From the NCBI RefSeq assembly GCF_014108865.1, contig NZ_CP053928.1, forward strand, positions 4,774,001 through 4,838,000: a DNA stretch of 64,000 bases. The letters run 5' to 3'. Each line of letters begins with the position of its first letter. Position 1 is the first letter of the stretch. The DNA comes from Nocardioides sp. WS12. Lineage in GTDB: Bacteria; Actinomycetota; Actinomycetes; Propionibacteriales; Nocardioidaceae. Under the pieces are notes generated by a model that was not told the DNA's origin, did not search any database, and saw nothing but the letters and a program-made list of their open reading frames with translations. This document shows positions 24,697-33,985 of the stretch, in pieces. A program made the translations under genes and the position numbers.

Positions 24697-25671
24697 TCAG
24701 TCCGACGAGGCGCCCGAGAAGATCTCGCGCGGATTGTCCTCGAGCATGGTCACGATCTGCTCCGAGGTGACCCCAGCCTCGAGCAGGGCCGGAACGACGT
24801 CCTCGGTGATGTGCAGGAACTGCCAGTTGGGCCAGTTCTTCTCGCGGTATTCGTCGGGAACGTTCGCACTGTGACACGAGGTGTCGTGGGAGAGCACGAT
24901 CCGCGATGCGTAGCCACGTTCGACCAACGCGGCGACCGTGGCGACCCTCTTCTCGAAGGTCATGAAACCGTCCAGCCCGAACCGGTCCATTCCTACGTAG
25001 GACCCTGCGTCGATCAGTCGCTGCAGGTAGTCGAGGTCCTCGGTGTCTCCGCTGTGCCCGATCACGACGCGCCCCAGATCCACCCCCTCTTCGAGGAAGA
25101 TGCGCTGCTGATCCAGACCACGCTCGGCGATCGCATCGGTGTGGGTGGAGATCGGAACCCCGGTCTGCAGATGCGCCCGCGCGACTGATCGGAGGATCCG
25201 TTCGACGTCCGGCGTGACGCCGGGGGCGTCCGTGACGCACTTCAGGATCCCTGCCCGGATTCCGGTCCCGGCGATGCCTTCGGTGATGTCCCGGACGAAC
25301 ATCTCGAGCAACGGTTCTTCGCCGCCGAACATCCGGCCCGGACCGCGCACCCGCAGGTGCGTCGGTAGATCGGCGAAGGTGTAGTAGCCGGTGGCGGCAA
25401 TGATCCGGACCGGCGATCGCTCTGCGACAGCCTGAACCCGCCGGATGTCCCGGCCGAGACCGAGGACGGTCAGGTCCACGATCGTGTCGATGCCCGAGGC
25501 CTTCAGATCGACGAACTTGCGGACAGCGTCATCGGTACGCGCCTCGTCGTCCCAGGTCTCTGGGTAGTTCACCTGGAACTCGTGGTTCTGCACGAATACG
25601 TGCTCGTGCATGAGCACACGGCCGAGCTCGGCACATTCGACCTCGCCGTTGACGGTCTGGACCGTTGCCAC
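24697..25671 (-). CDS. Phosphotriesterase-family hydrolase/lactonase
   Basis: A 324-aa protein with the full binuclear-metal set of the PTE family: H22-x-H24 (MHEHVF), a lysine in GILKCVTD for carbamylation, histidines in STHTDA and IGHSGDT, and the aspartate in LSHDTS. Most members are lactonases; true phosphotriesterase activity is rare. It sits between the ADP-forming synthetase gene (2-bp gap) and the amidohydrolase gene (2-bp gap), so the three form one operon. Confidence 0.92.
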   Translation of the reverse strand: MATVQTVNGEVECAELGRVLMHEHVFVQNHEFQVNYPETWDDEARTDDAVRKFVDLKASGIDTIVDLTVLGLGRDIRRVQAVAERSPVRIIAATGYYTFADLPTHLRVRGPGRMFGGEEPLLEMFVRDITEGIAGTGIRAGILKCVTDAPGVTPDVERILRSVARAHLQTGVPISTHTDAIAERGLDQQRIFLEEGVDLGRVVIGHSGDTEDLDYLQRLIDAGSYVGMDRFGLDGFMTFEKRVATVAALVERGYASRIVLSHDTSCHSANVPDEYREKNWPNWQFLHITEDVVPALLEAGVTSEQIVTMLEDNPREIFSGASSD

Positions 25672-25673
25672 GC

Positions 25674-27803
25674 TCAGATCTCCTCGTCGCGGACCAGGCA
25701 GAGACCGTCCACTGCCACCGGGCCGTCACTGGTCATGATCATTGGATTGACGTCGATTGACGCGATCCATTCCCGTCCTCCAGCAGCGAGTTCGGAGGCA
25801 GCGATCAGGGTCTTCGCCAACGCCTCCTTGTTCCACGCCTGACCACCCCGGAAGCCATCGAGAACGCCCGTGTCGGCAAACTCCTCGATCAACTCGGCAG
25901 CGTCGCGGCCAGACATCGGCGCCATCCGGCCACCAATCCGCTTCATGATCTCGACGAAGATGCCGCCGAGCCCGAAGGCGACCACAGGCCCCAGTTCCGT
26001 CTCGCCCTGGATCCCGAGGAACACCTCGCCATGCCCGGCGATCATCGCCTGGACGGCGACGACCGAAGGAAGGTCGTCGCGGGCAGCGATCGCGCGGAGT
26101 TCAGCAACCGCCGCCTCCAGCCCGTCAAGGGTGACCTTGACCCGGACCGCATCGTGTTCGGTCCGGTGAGCGACGTCGGCCAGTTTGACGACGTACGGCC
26201 CCTCGAAAGGCGGCGGAGTCGCCGCTGCGTCCGCACCAATCAGGTGCCACGGCGCGACTGCGATTCCGGCCGCTTCGAGCAACTCCATCGTGGCGGCGAA
26301 CGGAAGCATGCTCCCTTCGGCGACGGCAAGAGGTGTCACGCCGGGGCGCACAATCGCGCGCCGGCTGAGTGCCGAGGTGACCACCGCGTCCGGGTGCGTC
26401 CGCTTGAACCCGGCCATCGTGTTGAGTCCGCGCAGGGTGCCCCGCAGGCCGTTGCCCACGGCGACGCCATCGGCCCGGAACTCGTCAACCCACTGGCCGC
26501 CGATCCCGGCCAGCGGCGCAACGATGAACGGCTTGCCCGGGAAACTCTTGCCGACCTCGACGAAACCGTCGGCGAGACCACGGAATTCAGCGTCCCAGTC
26601 GGCATGTTGGCTCGCGAAGAGGAGCGCATCGAACTCCGGCGCGGCGGCGTACTCCTTGACGATCCGTTCCCACAGGCCATCGACGGTCCCGACGAACCCG
26701 GTCACGTCGAGCGGATTGGGCACGGTGCCACCGGGGATCGTCTCGGCCACGAAGTCCTTGAGCCGTTCGACCTCCGGCATGGAGACGTCCTCGACCTCTG
26801 CGAGGTCACTTGCCAACTGCGCGAATCCGCCGGTGACCGTCAGGACAGCCAGGCCGTTGACCTTTGACCAACGGTCCGCCGGGAGTTGTTCGAGGAACTG
26901 GACCCGGTCGACGAGGTCGTCGATGTCAGAGGCGAGCTGGATCCCCGCCTGGCGCATCGCGACGTCGTAGACCCAGCTGTCGCCGGTCAGGGTGCCCGTG
27001 TGCGACGCGGCCATGCGCTGGGCGCGTTCAGTGCGACCCAGTTTCACCGCCACGATCGGCTTGCCCGCCTCGAGGCAGCGCTGTGCCGCGGCGAAGAACT
27101 CGTCTGGACGGCGGATCTTCTCGATCGCCAGGGCGATCACCGACGTTGCCGGATCCCCGGCCAGGTAATCGACGTAGTCCGCGAGGTCGGTCACGGCTTC
27201 GTTCCCTGCCGAGATCAGCAGGTTCAGCCCGACGCCGCCGGGGCGCCATCCGGACGCAGCGATCGCCTCGATCATGGCGCCGCTGTGAGTCACCGCCGAC
27301 ACCCCGCCGGCGCGCCGTTCGAAGTTCGCAAGCATGGTCAGGTCGAGCTTGCGGTGCACGTTGATCATCCCGACGCCGTTCGGCCCCACCACGTGGAGGT
27401 CCCCGGCGCGGGCCGCGTCCAGCATCCGCTTCTGAAGGGCGGTGCCGGCATCACCGAGCTCGGCGAACCCACCAGCGATCGTGATGACGCCGCCAGCCCC
27501 GACACTCGCGGCCTGTTCGACGACATCGATGGTGCGGTCGGCCCGCACAGCGCTGAAGACCGCGTCCACCGGAGCACCGATCGACGCCAGGTCGGGAAAC
27601 GCCTGGTGCCCGAAGACGTTCGTCGCAGTCGGGTGGACGAAGAAGAACTCGGTGTCGCTGGCCAGCGACCGGCGCACCCCCGACCCCAGCATCGAGGTGT
27701 CACTGATGCCGACGACCGCGACCGAGCGAGGGTTCAGGGTCCGGTCGAGCGACGAGCGAGTCTCGGGTCCCGAGGACTCGATCTGAGTCAAGCCTTGCGT
27801 CAT
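25674..27803 (-). CDS. ADP-forming acyl-CoA synthetase (fused alpha/beta), copy 1
   Basis: A 709-aa NDP-forming acetate-CoA-ligase family protein. The N-terminal CoA-binding domain (LNPRSVAVVGIS), succinyl-CoA-ligase-like domains with GPNGVGMIN and the presumed phospho-histidine in ASHTGTLTG, and a C-terminal ATP-grasp domain (GPYVVKLADVAHRTEH, ending SIDVNPMIM) are all present. It activates a carboxylic acid to its CoA ester with ATP to ADP and Pi. It is the first gene of an operon with the PTE-like and amidohydrolase genes. A close paralogue lies at 58162-60342. Confidence 0.93.
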   Translation of the reverse strand: MTQGLTQIESSGPETRSSLDRTLNPRSVAVVGISDTSMLGSGVRRSLASDTEFFFVHPTATNVFGHQAFPDLASIGAPVDAVFSAVRADRTIDVVEQAASVGAGGVITIAGGFAELGDAGTALQKRMLDAARAGDLHVVGPNGVGMINVHRKLDLTMLANFERRAGGVSAVTHSGAMIEAIAASGWRPGGVGLNLLISAGNEAVTDLADYVDYLAGDPATSVIALAIEKIRRPDEFFAAAQRCLEAGKPIVAVKLGRTERAQRMAASHTGTLTGDSWVYDVAMRQAGIQLASDIDDLVDRVQFLEQLPADRWSKVNGLAVLTVTGGFAQLASDLAEVEDVSMPEVERLKDFVAETIPGGTVPNPLDVTGFVGTVDGLWERIVKEYAAAPEFDALLFASQHADWDAEFRGLADGFVEVGKSFPGKPFIVAPLAGIGGQWVDEFRADGVAVGNGLRGTLRGLNTMAGFKRTHPDAVVTSALSRRAIVRPGVTPLAVAEGSMLPFAATMELLEAAGIAVAPWHLIGADAAATPPPFEGPYVVKLADVAHRTEHDAVRVKVTLDGLEAAVAELRAIAARDDLPSVVAVQAMIAGHGEVFLGIQGETELGPVVAFGLGGIFVEIMKRIGGRMAPMSGRDAAELIEEFADTGVLDGFRGGQAWNKEALAKTLIAASELAAGGREWIASIDVNPMIMTSDGPVAVDGLCLVRDEEI

Positions 27804-27916
27804 TTGTGGCCCTCCGAATGTATTAATGCAGAAATCTCTCGACCATTTCGAGGCAGATATATAAATGCATTTAAGACTGTTTCCAATTAATACTCAAGGG
27901 GCATTTTCTGGAAACC

Positions 27917-29287
27917 TCATCCCAGCGCCTCGACGATTCCCGACAGTTGAGCCAATGACCGGCATTCCAGGACCTCGTCGCAGTGCGGTGCGTAGACCGA
28001 GACGATCGAATCACCGGTGTCCCAACTGGCGCGAGGCTCAGGGTTGAGCCAGAACACCTGGCCCACCCCCGAGCGGATTCGGGCCAGGGCATCGTCCTGC
28101 GCCGCGTGGTAGTTGTTGCGGGCATCTCCGAGGATGATCACCGTCGTACGGCGGGTGAACTGACCTGCGCAGCGATCAGCGAGGGTGCGGAACGCATGTC
28201 CGTAGTCCGAGTGTCCGTCCACCCAGAGCGCCTCCGACTCAGCGTTGACCCGGTCGATGAGCTCCTCGAGGTCGTTCGCCGCACGCACCAGATCGGTGAT
28301 CTCGGTGAGCCCGTCGACGAAGACGAAGGACCGCACCGCAGCGAACTGGGAAGCCAGGGCCCGCAGGAACCCGAGAGTGAACCCCGCGAAGGACGCGACC
28401 GATCCGGAGATGTCAGCGACAACGACGAGTTCCGTCTTGACGACCCGGGGCCGCCGGTGTTGCAGATCCAGCGGCACCCCTCCGAAGGCCAACGAACGAC
28501 GGATCGTCGCTCGTAGATCGACAGCAGTACGGCGATGGTCACGACGCGATCGGCCCAACCGAACGGCCAGTCTCCGGGCGAGAGGCCCCACTGCAGCACG
28601 AAGTTCCTCGAGATCCGCGCCCGAAGCGTTCGCGAAGTCCAGGTCCTCCGGGAGGGGTTTGCGCAGGGTCCGAGCGAGTGCCTCAGAACCCCGGTCAGCC
28701 GCAACCAGCCGTCGCACCTCGGCCTCCACTTCGGCCCGGAACTCCCCGATCCTGCGTTCGTGGTTCCGATCGGTCAGGTAGGCCGCGAGTACGTCCATCC
28801 GACCCTCCGCTCGGGCCTCGGCGGTGGAGGTCGCCAAGGCAGTCGCCACCTTGCCCAGGTCGAGTGCCCGGAGCGTCCGAATGACGTAGTAGGTCCCGCC
28901 AACCGGCCGTCCGGGCTCGAACCCACCGTGCCGGGCAACCGCCTCGGCGGCGACCAACCGCAACAGCAGCGAGTCGTCAGCCGCCACCGCCCGCGCGACG
29001 ACCGCGGCCAGGTCGTCGTCGGTCAGGGAACTCAGAGCGGTGACGCCGTCAGCGAGTGCACCCGCGGTCACGCCGGCCCGCGCGAAGTAGATGTCGAAGA
29101 CGGTGCGGAAGGCACCAAGGTGGGTGCCGCTCTTCACCAGCGTGGCGCTCAACGTTGCCTCGACCGTTTCGCGTCGGGTCGTGCCGAGCAGCCCGACGGC
29201 CGTCAGTGCCGCCATCCGGTCGGACAGCGCAATCGGCAGACCGATGTTTCTGAGTTCATCAACAAATGCATTCAGATCGTCAATCAT
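27917..29287 (-). CDS. CoxE-like VWA-domain protein
   Basis: A 456-aa protein. The N-terminal half is helical (CoxE-type, IGLPIALSDRMAAL). The C-terminal von Willebrand A domain has a MIDAS motif DISGS in VVVADISGSVASF and the later threonine/aspartate segments (VIILGDARNN). VWA proteins of this kind pair with MoxR AAA+ ATPases to mature metal cofactors, as in CO dehydrogenase. A MoxR gene lies 740 bp away, separated by an oppositely oriented hydrolase gene. No CO dehydrogenase subunit is in the window. Confidence 0.88.
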   Translation of the reverse strand: MIDDLNAFVDELRNIGLPIALSDRMAALTAVGLLGTTRRETVEATLSATLVKSGTHLGAFRTVFDIYFARAGVTAGALADGVTALSSLTDDDLAAVVARAVAADDSLLLRLVAAEAVARHGGFEPGRPVGGTYYVIRTLRALDLGKVATALATSTAEARAEGRMDVLAAYLTDRNHERRIGEFRAEVEAEVRRLVAADRGSEALARTLRKPLPEDLDFANASGADLEELRAAVGPLARRLAVRLGRSRRDHRRTAVDLRATIRRSLAFGGVPLDLQHRRPRVVKTELVVVADISGSVASFAGFTLGFLRALASQFAAVRSFVFVDGLTEITDLVRAANDLEELIDRVNAESEALWVDGHSDYGHAFRTLADRCAGQFTRRTTVIILGDARNNYHAAQDDALARIRSGVGQVFWLNPEPRASWDTGDSIVSVYAPHCDEVLECRSLAQLSGIVEALG

Positions 29288-29327
29288 GGGAATTCCTGAA
29301 GGGCTTCGCCGCCGTTATCATGGCGCC

Positions 29328-30011
29328 ATGAAAATGGTCGGGCCGGTGGTTCTTCTGCATGGATTCGCGTCCAGCTTCGAGCACGGGTGGGCCCGCTTCG
29401 GGTGGCCGGACCTCCTTGCCGACCAAGGCCGCGATGTCATCCCAGCCGAGCTGCTCGGCCACGGTCGCAGCGAACGCCCGCACGAACCCGGGGAGTACGC
29501 CGACCTCGCGGCGCACGTCCTGGCCCAACTCCCCGACGTCCCGAGCGACGCGATCGGATTCTCGGCCGGCGCGATGGCGCTCCTTCAGGTGGCATCGGAG
29601 CACCCCCACCGATTCCGGCGGCTGGTGCTCCTCGGCCTCGGCGACAGTGTTCTCCGACAGGCACCAGCTCCGATCGACCTCATCGCGGCTCTCAGCGTGA
29701 CAGCACTCACGGGAAACGCCGATCCGGTGTCCACCCTGTTCCGTCGGATGGCCGACTCCGCCCGAAACGATCGCGACGCCCTGATCGCGTTCCTCGAAGG
29801 CGCGCCGCTCTCGGTCCCGGAGGCAGCGTTGGCTGCCATCACGGTGCCGACGTTGGTCATCGTGGGTGATCGCGACCCCGCCGCGCCGGCAAGCCGTCTG
29901 GCAGAACTGCTGCCCTGCAGTGAGCTCGTCGTCGTACCGGGCCTGGATCATGTCGCGACTCCGTCGGACTTCCGGGTCATCGACTTCGCGCTCGCGTTCA
30001 TTGGCGCCTGA
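29328..30011 (+). CDS. Alpha/beta hydrolase
   Basis: A 227-aa alpha/beta hydrolase starting at ATG 29328. It has the oxyanion LLHGF, nucleophile serine in GFSAGAM, acid in VGDRDPAA and histidine in GLDHVAT, so the triad is complete. The lid is short. It is inserted on the opposite strand between the moxR and coxE genes, with only 40 bp to the coxE start. A role in opening an ester, lactone or CoA thioester is plausible; substrate is unknown. Confidence 0.88.
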   Translation: MKMVGPVVLLHGFASSFEHGWARFGWPDLLADQGRDVIPAELLGHGRSERPHEPGEYADLAAHVLAQLPDVPSDAIGFSAGAMALLQVASEHPHRFRRLVLLGLGDSVLRQAPAPIDLIAALSVTALTGNADPVSTLFRRMADSARNDRDALIAFLEGAPLSVPEAALAAITVPTLVIVGDRDPAAPASRLAELLPCSELVVVPGLDHVATPSDFRVIDFALAFIGA

Positions 30012-30023
30012 TCAGGCAGGACG

Positions 30024-30920
30024 TCAGGCGCCGACCAGAGGCGTACTTGCTGCAAGGGCCGCCTCGGCCTTGTCGACATCGGACTGGTCCTTGAGCAACA
30101 CATTCAACGTGTCGACCACACAGGCGGCATCGACCGTCTCCACCTCGAGCAACCTCAGCGTCCGCGCCCAGTCGAGCGTCTCCGAGACCGAAGGGCGCTT
30201 CTTCAGGTCCAGCATCCGCAGTGACTGGACGACCATCGAGATCTGCTCACCCAGTTCGCGAGCGATCCCCGGCACCCGAGCCTCGATGATCGCTCGTTCC
30301 CGCTCAGCCGACGGATGGCCCAGGAACAGAAACAGGCACCGGCGCTTGACCGCCTCGGAGAGGTCCCGGGTGCCGTTGCTGGTCAGGAACACCATCGGCC
30401 GATGCCGCGCACGGATCGTCCCCAGTTCGGGCACGGTCACCTGGAACTCCGAGAGCGCCTCGAGCAGCAGCGCCTCCGTTTCGAAGTCGATACGGTCGAT
30501 CTCGTCGATCAACAACACCACCGGCTTCTCGGCGCGCAGGGCCGCGAGAATCGGCCGCTCCAGCAGGTATTCAGGTCCGAAGATGCCCGCATCGTCGAGA
30601 CCCTCGCCCCCGTCCTCACGCCGATCAGACAGTGCCAGCAACTGCTTGCGGTAGTTCCACTCGTACAGGGCCTTCGACTCATCGAGTCCCTCGTAGCACT
30701 GCAACCTGATGAGCTCGGCCCCCGTCATCCGGGCGAAGCTCTTGGCCAGTTCCGTTTTCCCTGTCCCGGCCGGCCCCTCGACCAGGATCGGCTTGCCGAG
30801 TTCCGCGGCCAGATAGACCGCAGTAGCAGTCCGGTGGTCAGCGAGATAGTCGACGGAACCGAGCCGGCGCTGCACGTCATCAGCACCGGCGAAGTCCGTG
30901 TTCCTCGCCGACTCAGACAC
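30024..30920 (-). CDS. MoxR-family AAA+ ATPase
   Basis: A 298-aa AAA+ ATPase. Walker A is GPAGTGKTE at about residues 49-57, Walker B VVLLIDEID, sensor 1 FLTSNGTRDLSEA, and the arginine finger region KRRCLFLFL. The GTG start (30920) overlaps the stop of the aldehyde dehydrogenase gene by 8 bp, placing it in that operon. MoxR proteins act with VWA partners as chaperones for metal-cofactor insertion; the coxE gene downstream is the obvious partner. The client could be the molybdenum- or iron-containing enzyme of this pathway. Confidence 0.92.
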   Translation of the reverse strand: MSESARNTDFAGADDVQRRLGSVDYLADHRTATAVYLAAELGKPILVEGPAGTGKTELAKSFARMTGAELIRLQCYEGLDESKALYEWNYRKQLLALSDRREDGGEGLDDAGIFGPEYLLERPILAALRAEKPVVLLIDEIDRIDFETEALLLEALSEFQVTVPELGTIRARHRPMVFLTSNGTRDLSEAVKRRCLFLFLGHPSAERERAIIEARVPGIARELGEQISMVVQSLRMLDLKKRPSVSETLDWARTLRLLEVETVDAACVVDTLNVLLKDQSDVDKAEAALAASTPLVGA

Positions 30921-32391
30921 TGATCCCGACGAGCTTCGTCTCCAGGTACTCCAGCAGGCCTTCCTGGGCGCCTTCCCGACCGAGGCCGCTCTGCTTCATC
31001 CCGCCGAACGGAGCCGCCGCAGACGTCGGGTTGATGTCATTGATTCCCACCATCCCGAACCGGAGCCCCTCCGCGGTCCGCAATGCCTTGCTCAGGTTCT
31101 GGGTGTAGACGTACGACGCGAGACCGTAGTCGGTGTCGTTCGCCATCGCGACCACGTCGTCATCGTCGTCGAAGACGATCACCGGGGCGATCGGCCCGAA
31201 GGTCTCCTCGCGGTAGATCCGCATCTCCTCGGTCACGCCGGTCAGGACGGTGGGCGCGAAGAAGTGTCCGCCGGCGAGGCCATCGTCGATGAGCCGCGTG
31301 CCTCCGGTCTCGACCGTCGCCCCCTTGGCCACGGCGTCGGCGACCTGCTGCTCCATCCGATCCATGGCATCGCTGTCGATCAGCGGCCCGACGGTGACCC
31401 CGTCGATCAAGCCCTGGCCGACCTTCATGCCGGACACCCGCTTGGTGAGGACGTTCACGAACTCATCGCGAATGGAGCGGTGCACGAAGATCCGGTTCGG
31501 CGAGATGCAGGCCTGACCGGCGTTGAGCAGCTTCACCAGCGCTGCGCCCTTGGCGGCGTGCTCCGGGTCGGCGTCGCCGAACACGATGAAGGGTGCGTGT
31601 CCCCCCAGCTCCATCGACACGCGCTTCATCTGGCCTGCTGCTTCGCGGGCGAGCATTCTGCCCACCGCCGTGGATCCAGTGAAGGTCAGCTTCGCGATCG
31701 CGGGATTGGTCAGGAACTCGGTTCCGATCGGCTCCGGGTCTTCGGCTGTGACCAGATTCGCCACCCCGGCCGGGACGCCCGCTTCGTGCAGGATCTCGAA
31801 GACCGCGACCGCACACAACGGCGTCTGCTCGGCCGGCTTCAGCACGATCGTGCACCCGGCGGCAATCGCTGGCGCGACCTTGCGTGTGATCATCGAGATC
31901 GGGTAGTTCCAGGGCGTGACGGCCCCGACCACCCCGACAGGCTGATGCATGACGAGGAACCGCTGGTCCTCGCGGGCCGAGGGGATCGTCTGCCCGTAGA
32001 CGCGCTTCGCCTCCTCGGCGAACCAGATCAGGAAATCCGCCGCGTACTTGACCTCCGTGCGCGCTGCCTTGATCGGCTTGCCCTGTTCCCGGGTCATCAA
32101 CTGCGCCAGGTCCTCCGAGCGCTCCAGCATCAGCCGGTGTGCCTTGAGGAGCACCTCCGCGCGCTGGTACGCCGTCGCGGCCGACCACACGGGAAGAGCA
32201 CGCTCAGCAGCAGCGATCGCCAGTTGGACGTCGGCCTTGCCACCCGAGGCGACCCGATGAATGACCTCACCGCTGGCGGGGTCGGTCACCTCGAAGGTGC
32301 TTCCGTCGGCGGCCGGGCACCAGCCGCCGTCGACGTAGAGGGTGTCCAAAGTTTCCGTCACAGCGACATTCTGCAAATCATTCCGGGACAC
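30913..32391 (-). CDS. NAD(P)-dependent aldehyde dehydrogenase (succinate-semialdehyde dehydrogenase type)
   Basis: A 492-aa protein when started at GTG 32391, which has GGAGG five bases upstream. GTG at the VTETLD position and ATG 32427 are alternatives. The catalytic glutamate is in MELGGHAPF and the cysteine in NAGQACISPNRIF. Cofactor segments PWNYP and FTGSTAVG are also present. The sequence resembles GabD-type semialdehyde dehydrogenases. In this cluster it probably oxidises an aldehyde from side-chain or ring cleavage. A 76-bp A+T-rich gap separates it from the carboxyltransferase gene. Confidence 0.92.
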   Translation of the reverse strand: MSRNDLQNVAVTETLDTLYVDGGWCPAADGSTFEVTDPASGEVIHRVASGGKADVQLAIAAAERALPVWSAATAYQRAEVLLKAHRLMLERSEDLAQLMTREQGKPIKAARTEVKYAADFLIWFAEEAKRVYGQTIPSAREDQRFLVMHQPVGVVGAVTPWNYPISMITRKVAPAIAAGCTIVLKPAEQTPLCAVAVFEILHEAGVPAGVANLVTAEDPEPIGTEFLTNPAIAKLTFTGSTAVGRMLAREAAGQMKRVSMELGGHAPFIVFGDADPEHAAKGAALVKLLNAGQACISPNRIFVHRSIRDEFVNVLTKRVSGMKVGQGLIDGVTVGPLIDSDAMDRMEQQVADAVAKGATVETGGTRLIDDGLAGGHFFAPTVLTGVTEEMRIYREETFGPIAPVIVFDDDDDVVAMANDTDYGLASYVYTQNLSKALRTAEGLRFGMVGINDINPTSAAAPFGGMKQSGLGREGAQEGLLEYLETKLVGISV

Positions 32392-32467
32392 ATTATCCTC
32401 CGCGCCATAATTCGATTTGTTTATCATTTCGAAATTACCATGATTGCTATTTAATTGTCGAACAGAA

Positions 32468-33985
32468 TTACGTTTGCATGACGAGGTTGGCGCCCAGACG
32501 GTCGAAGCGCTGGACGCGGCGCCGGTGGCGGCCGACGCTGTCCTGAGCGCTGACTCGCCGTACCTCGGCCTCGATGGCCGCGCCGACGCGGACAGCGAAA
32601 CGCTCCGGCTCGTCCGCCGCGTCAGGCATCTCCGGCACGATCCGGTCAACGAGGCCGAAGCGGGCAAGGTCGGCCGCACGAATGTTCTGACGGTCTGCCA
32701 TCTCCGGTGCTCGCGATGCATCGTGAAAGAGGATGACGCTCGCGCCTTCGAGCGGAAGTGGCGACAACCAGCCATGTCGGGCCGCAATCACCGCGTCCGC
32801 TGGCAGGAAGGCGATCGCGGCCCCGCCCGTCCCTTGTCCGAGCAGGACCGAGACGGTCGGCACATCGAGATCGATCAGATCCGAGAGGCACTGGGCGATC
32901 TCGCGGGCGAGACCACCCGACTCGGCTTCCGGACTCAGCGCCGCGCCTCCGGTGTCGATCAGCGTCACCACGGGTAGGCCGAGGGCCGCAGCAAGCCTCA
33001 TTCCACGGCGGGCCTCACGCAGCTCCGCAGGCCCCAACGGCTCCGCTTCCGGCGCGCCAGCGCGATCCTGGCCGATCAGGACGCAGGAGACGTCACCGAA
33101 GCGCGCAAGCGCCATCACCAGACCGGAGAAGGTGCCCGCGGCACCGGTCCCGCTGAGCAGAACCGCCTCCGATGCAGCGTGTTCCAGAACCTCCCGGACG
33201 CCGGGACGGCTCGGCGATCGCGACGCCGAGACCGACGCCCAGGCCGAGTCATCCTCAGGCGTCATCCCCCATCCCTCGAGGTCCGCAGCAACCAGGCGCC
33301 TCGGCATCGCTTCACCCGGTGCCAGTATCGACAACACCCGTACCACGTAAGCCCGCAGCTCATCGGGCGCCAGGACCGCGTCCACCAGTCCGCGACGGTG
33401 CAGGTTCTCGGCGACCTGGACGCCCGGCTCGAAGGTCTCCCCATGCAATGCCTGGTAGACGCGGGGTCCGAGGAATCCGATCAGGGCGCCCGGCTCTGCA
33501 GCGGTGACATGCCCCAGGGATCCCCATGAAGCGAGCACGCCGCCGGTCGTCGGGTGCCTCAGGTAGACGAGATATGGAAGTTGAGCTGCACGGTGCGCAT
33601 TGACCGCCGAGGTGATCCGAAGCATCTGCAAGAACGCCCCGGTTCCTTCCTGCATCCGGGTTCCGCCCGAGGTCGGCAATGCGACGACCGGCAGCCGTTC
33701 GGCAGTGGCGCGGCGAAGCGCCGAAACGACGCGGTCGGCCGCGACCATGCCTATCGAACCGCCGAGGAAGCTGAACTCCCCCAGGATGAGAACGACGGGA
33801 CGGCCAGCGATCGTGGCCGCCCCCGTCGCTATCGCCTCGTCACAGCCAGTGAGCTCTCGAGCCCGGGCCAGCTCTTGGTGATACTCGGGACCGGCAGGCG
33901 GGTCCAGCGGCGACTGGTCCCAACACTGCCAACTCCCGGCATCGACGACGAGGTTCAGAAGTTCCTTCGCATCAGGTCGCGACAT
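32468..33985 (-). CDS. Fused AccD-AccA-type carboxyltransferase
   Basis: A 505-aa protein in which an AccD-like half (residues about 1-250, GEFSFLGGSIGMVAADR and SGGTRMQEG) is joined to an AccA-like half (about 255-505, DTGGAALSPEAESGGLA and LLGQGTGGAA). No zinc ribbon is visible at the N-terminus, and no biotin carboxylase or BCCP gene is encoded in the window. It may act with house-keeping partners, or as a decarboxylase/hydrolase on an acyl-CoA. It overlaps the LLM gene by 14 bp. Confidence 0.85.
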   Translation of the reverse strand: MSRPDAKELLNLVVDAGSWQCWDQSPLDPPAGPEYHQELARARELTGCDEAIATGAATIAGRPVVLILGEFSFLGGSIGMVAADRVVSALRRATAERLPVVALPTSGGTRMQEGTGAFLQMLRITSAVNAHRAAQLPYLVYLRHPTTGGVLASWGSLGHVTAAEPGALIGFLGPRVYQALHGETFEPGVQVAENLHRRGLVDAVLAPDELRAYVVRVLSILAPGEAMPRRLVAADLEGWGMTPEDDSAWASVSASRSPSRPGVREVLEHAASEAVLLSGTGAAGTFSGLVMALARFGDVSCVLIGQDRAGAPEAEPLGPAELREARRGMRLAAALGLPVVTLIDTGGAALSPEAESGGLAREIAQCLSDLIDLDVPTVSVLLGQGTGGAAIAFLPADAVIAARHGWLSPLPLEGASVILFHDASRAPEMADRQNIRAADLARFGLVDRIVPEMPDAADEPERFAVRVGAAIEAEVRRVSAQDSVGRHRRRVQRFDRLGANLVMQT

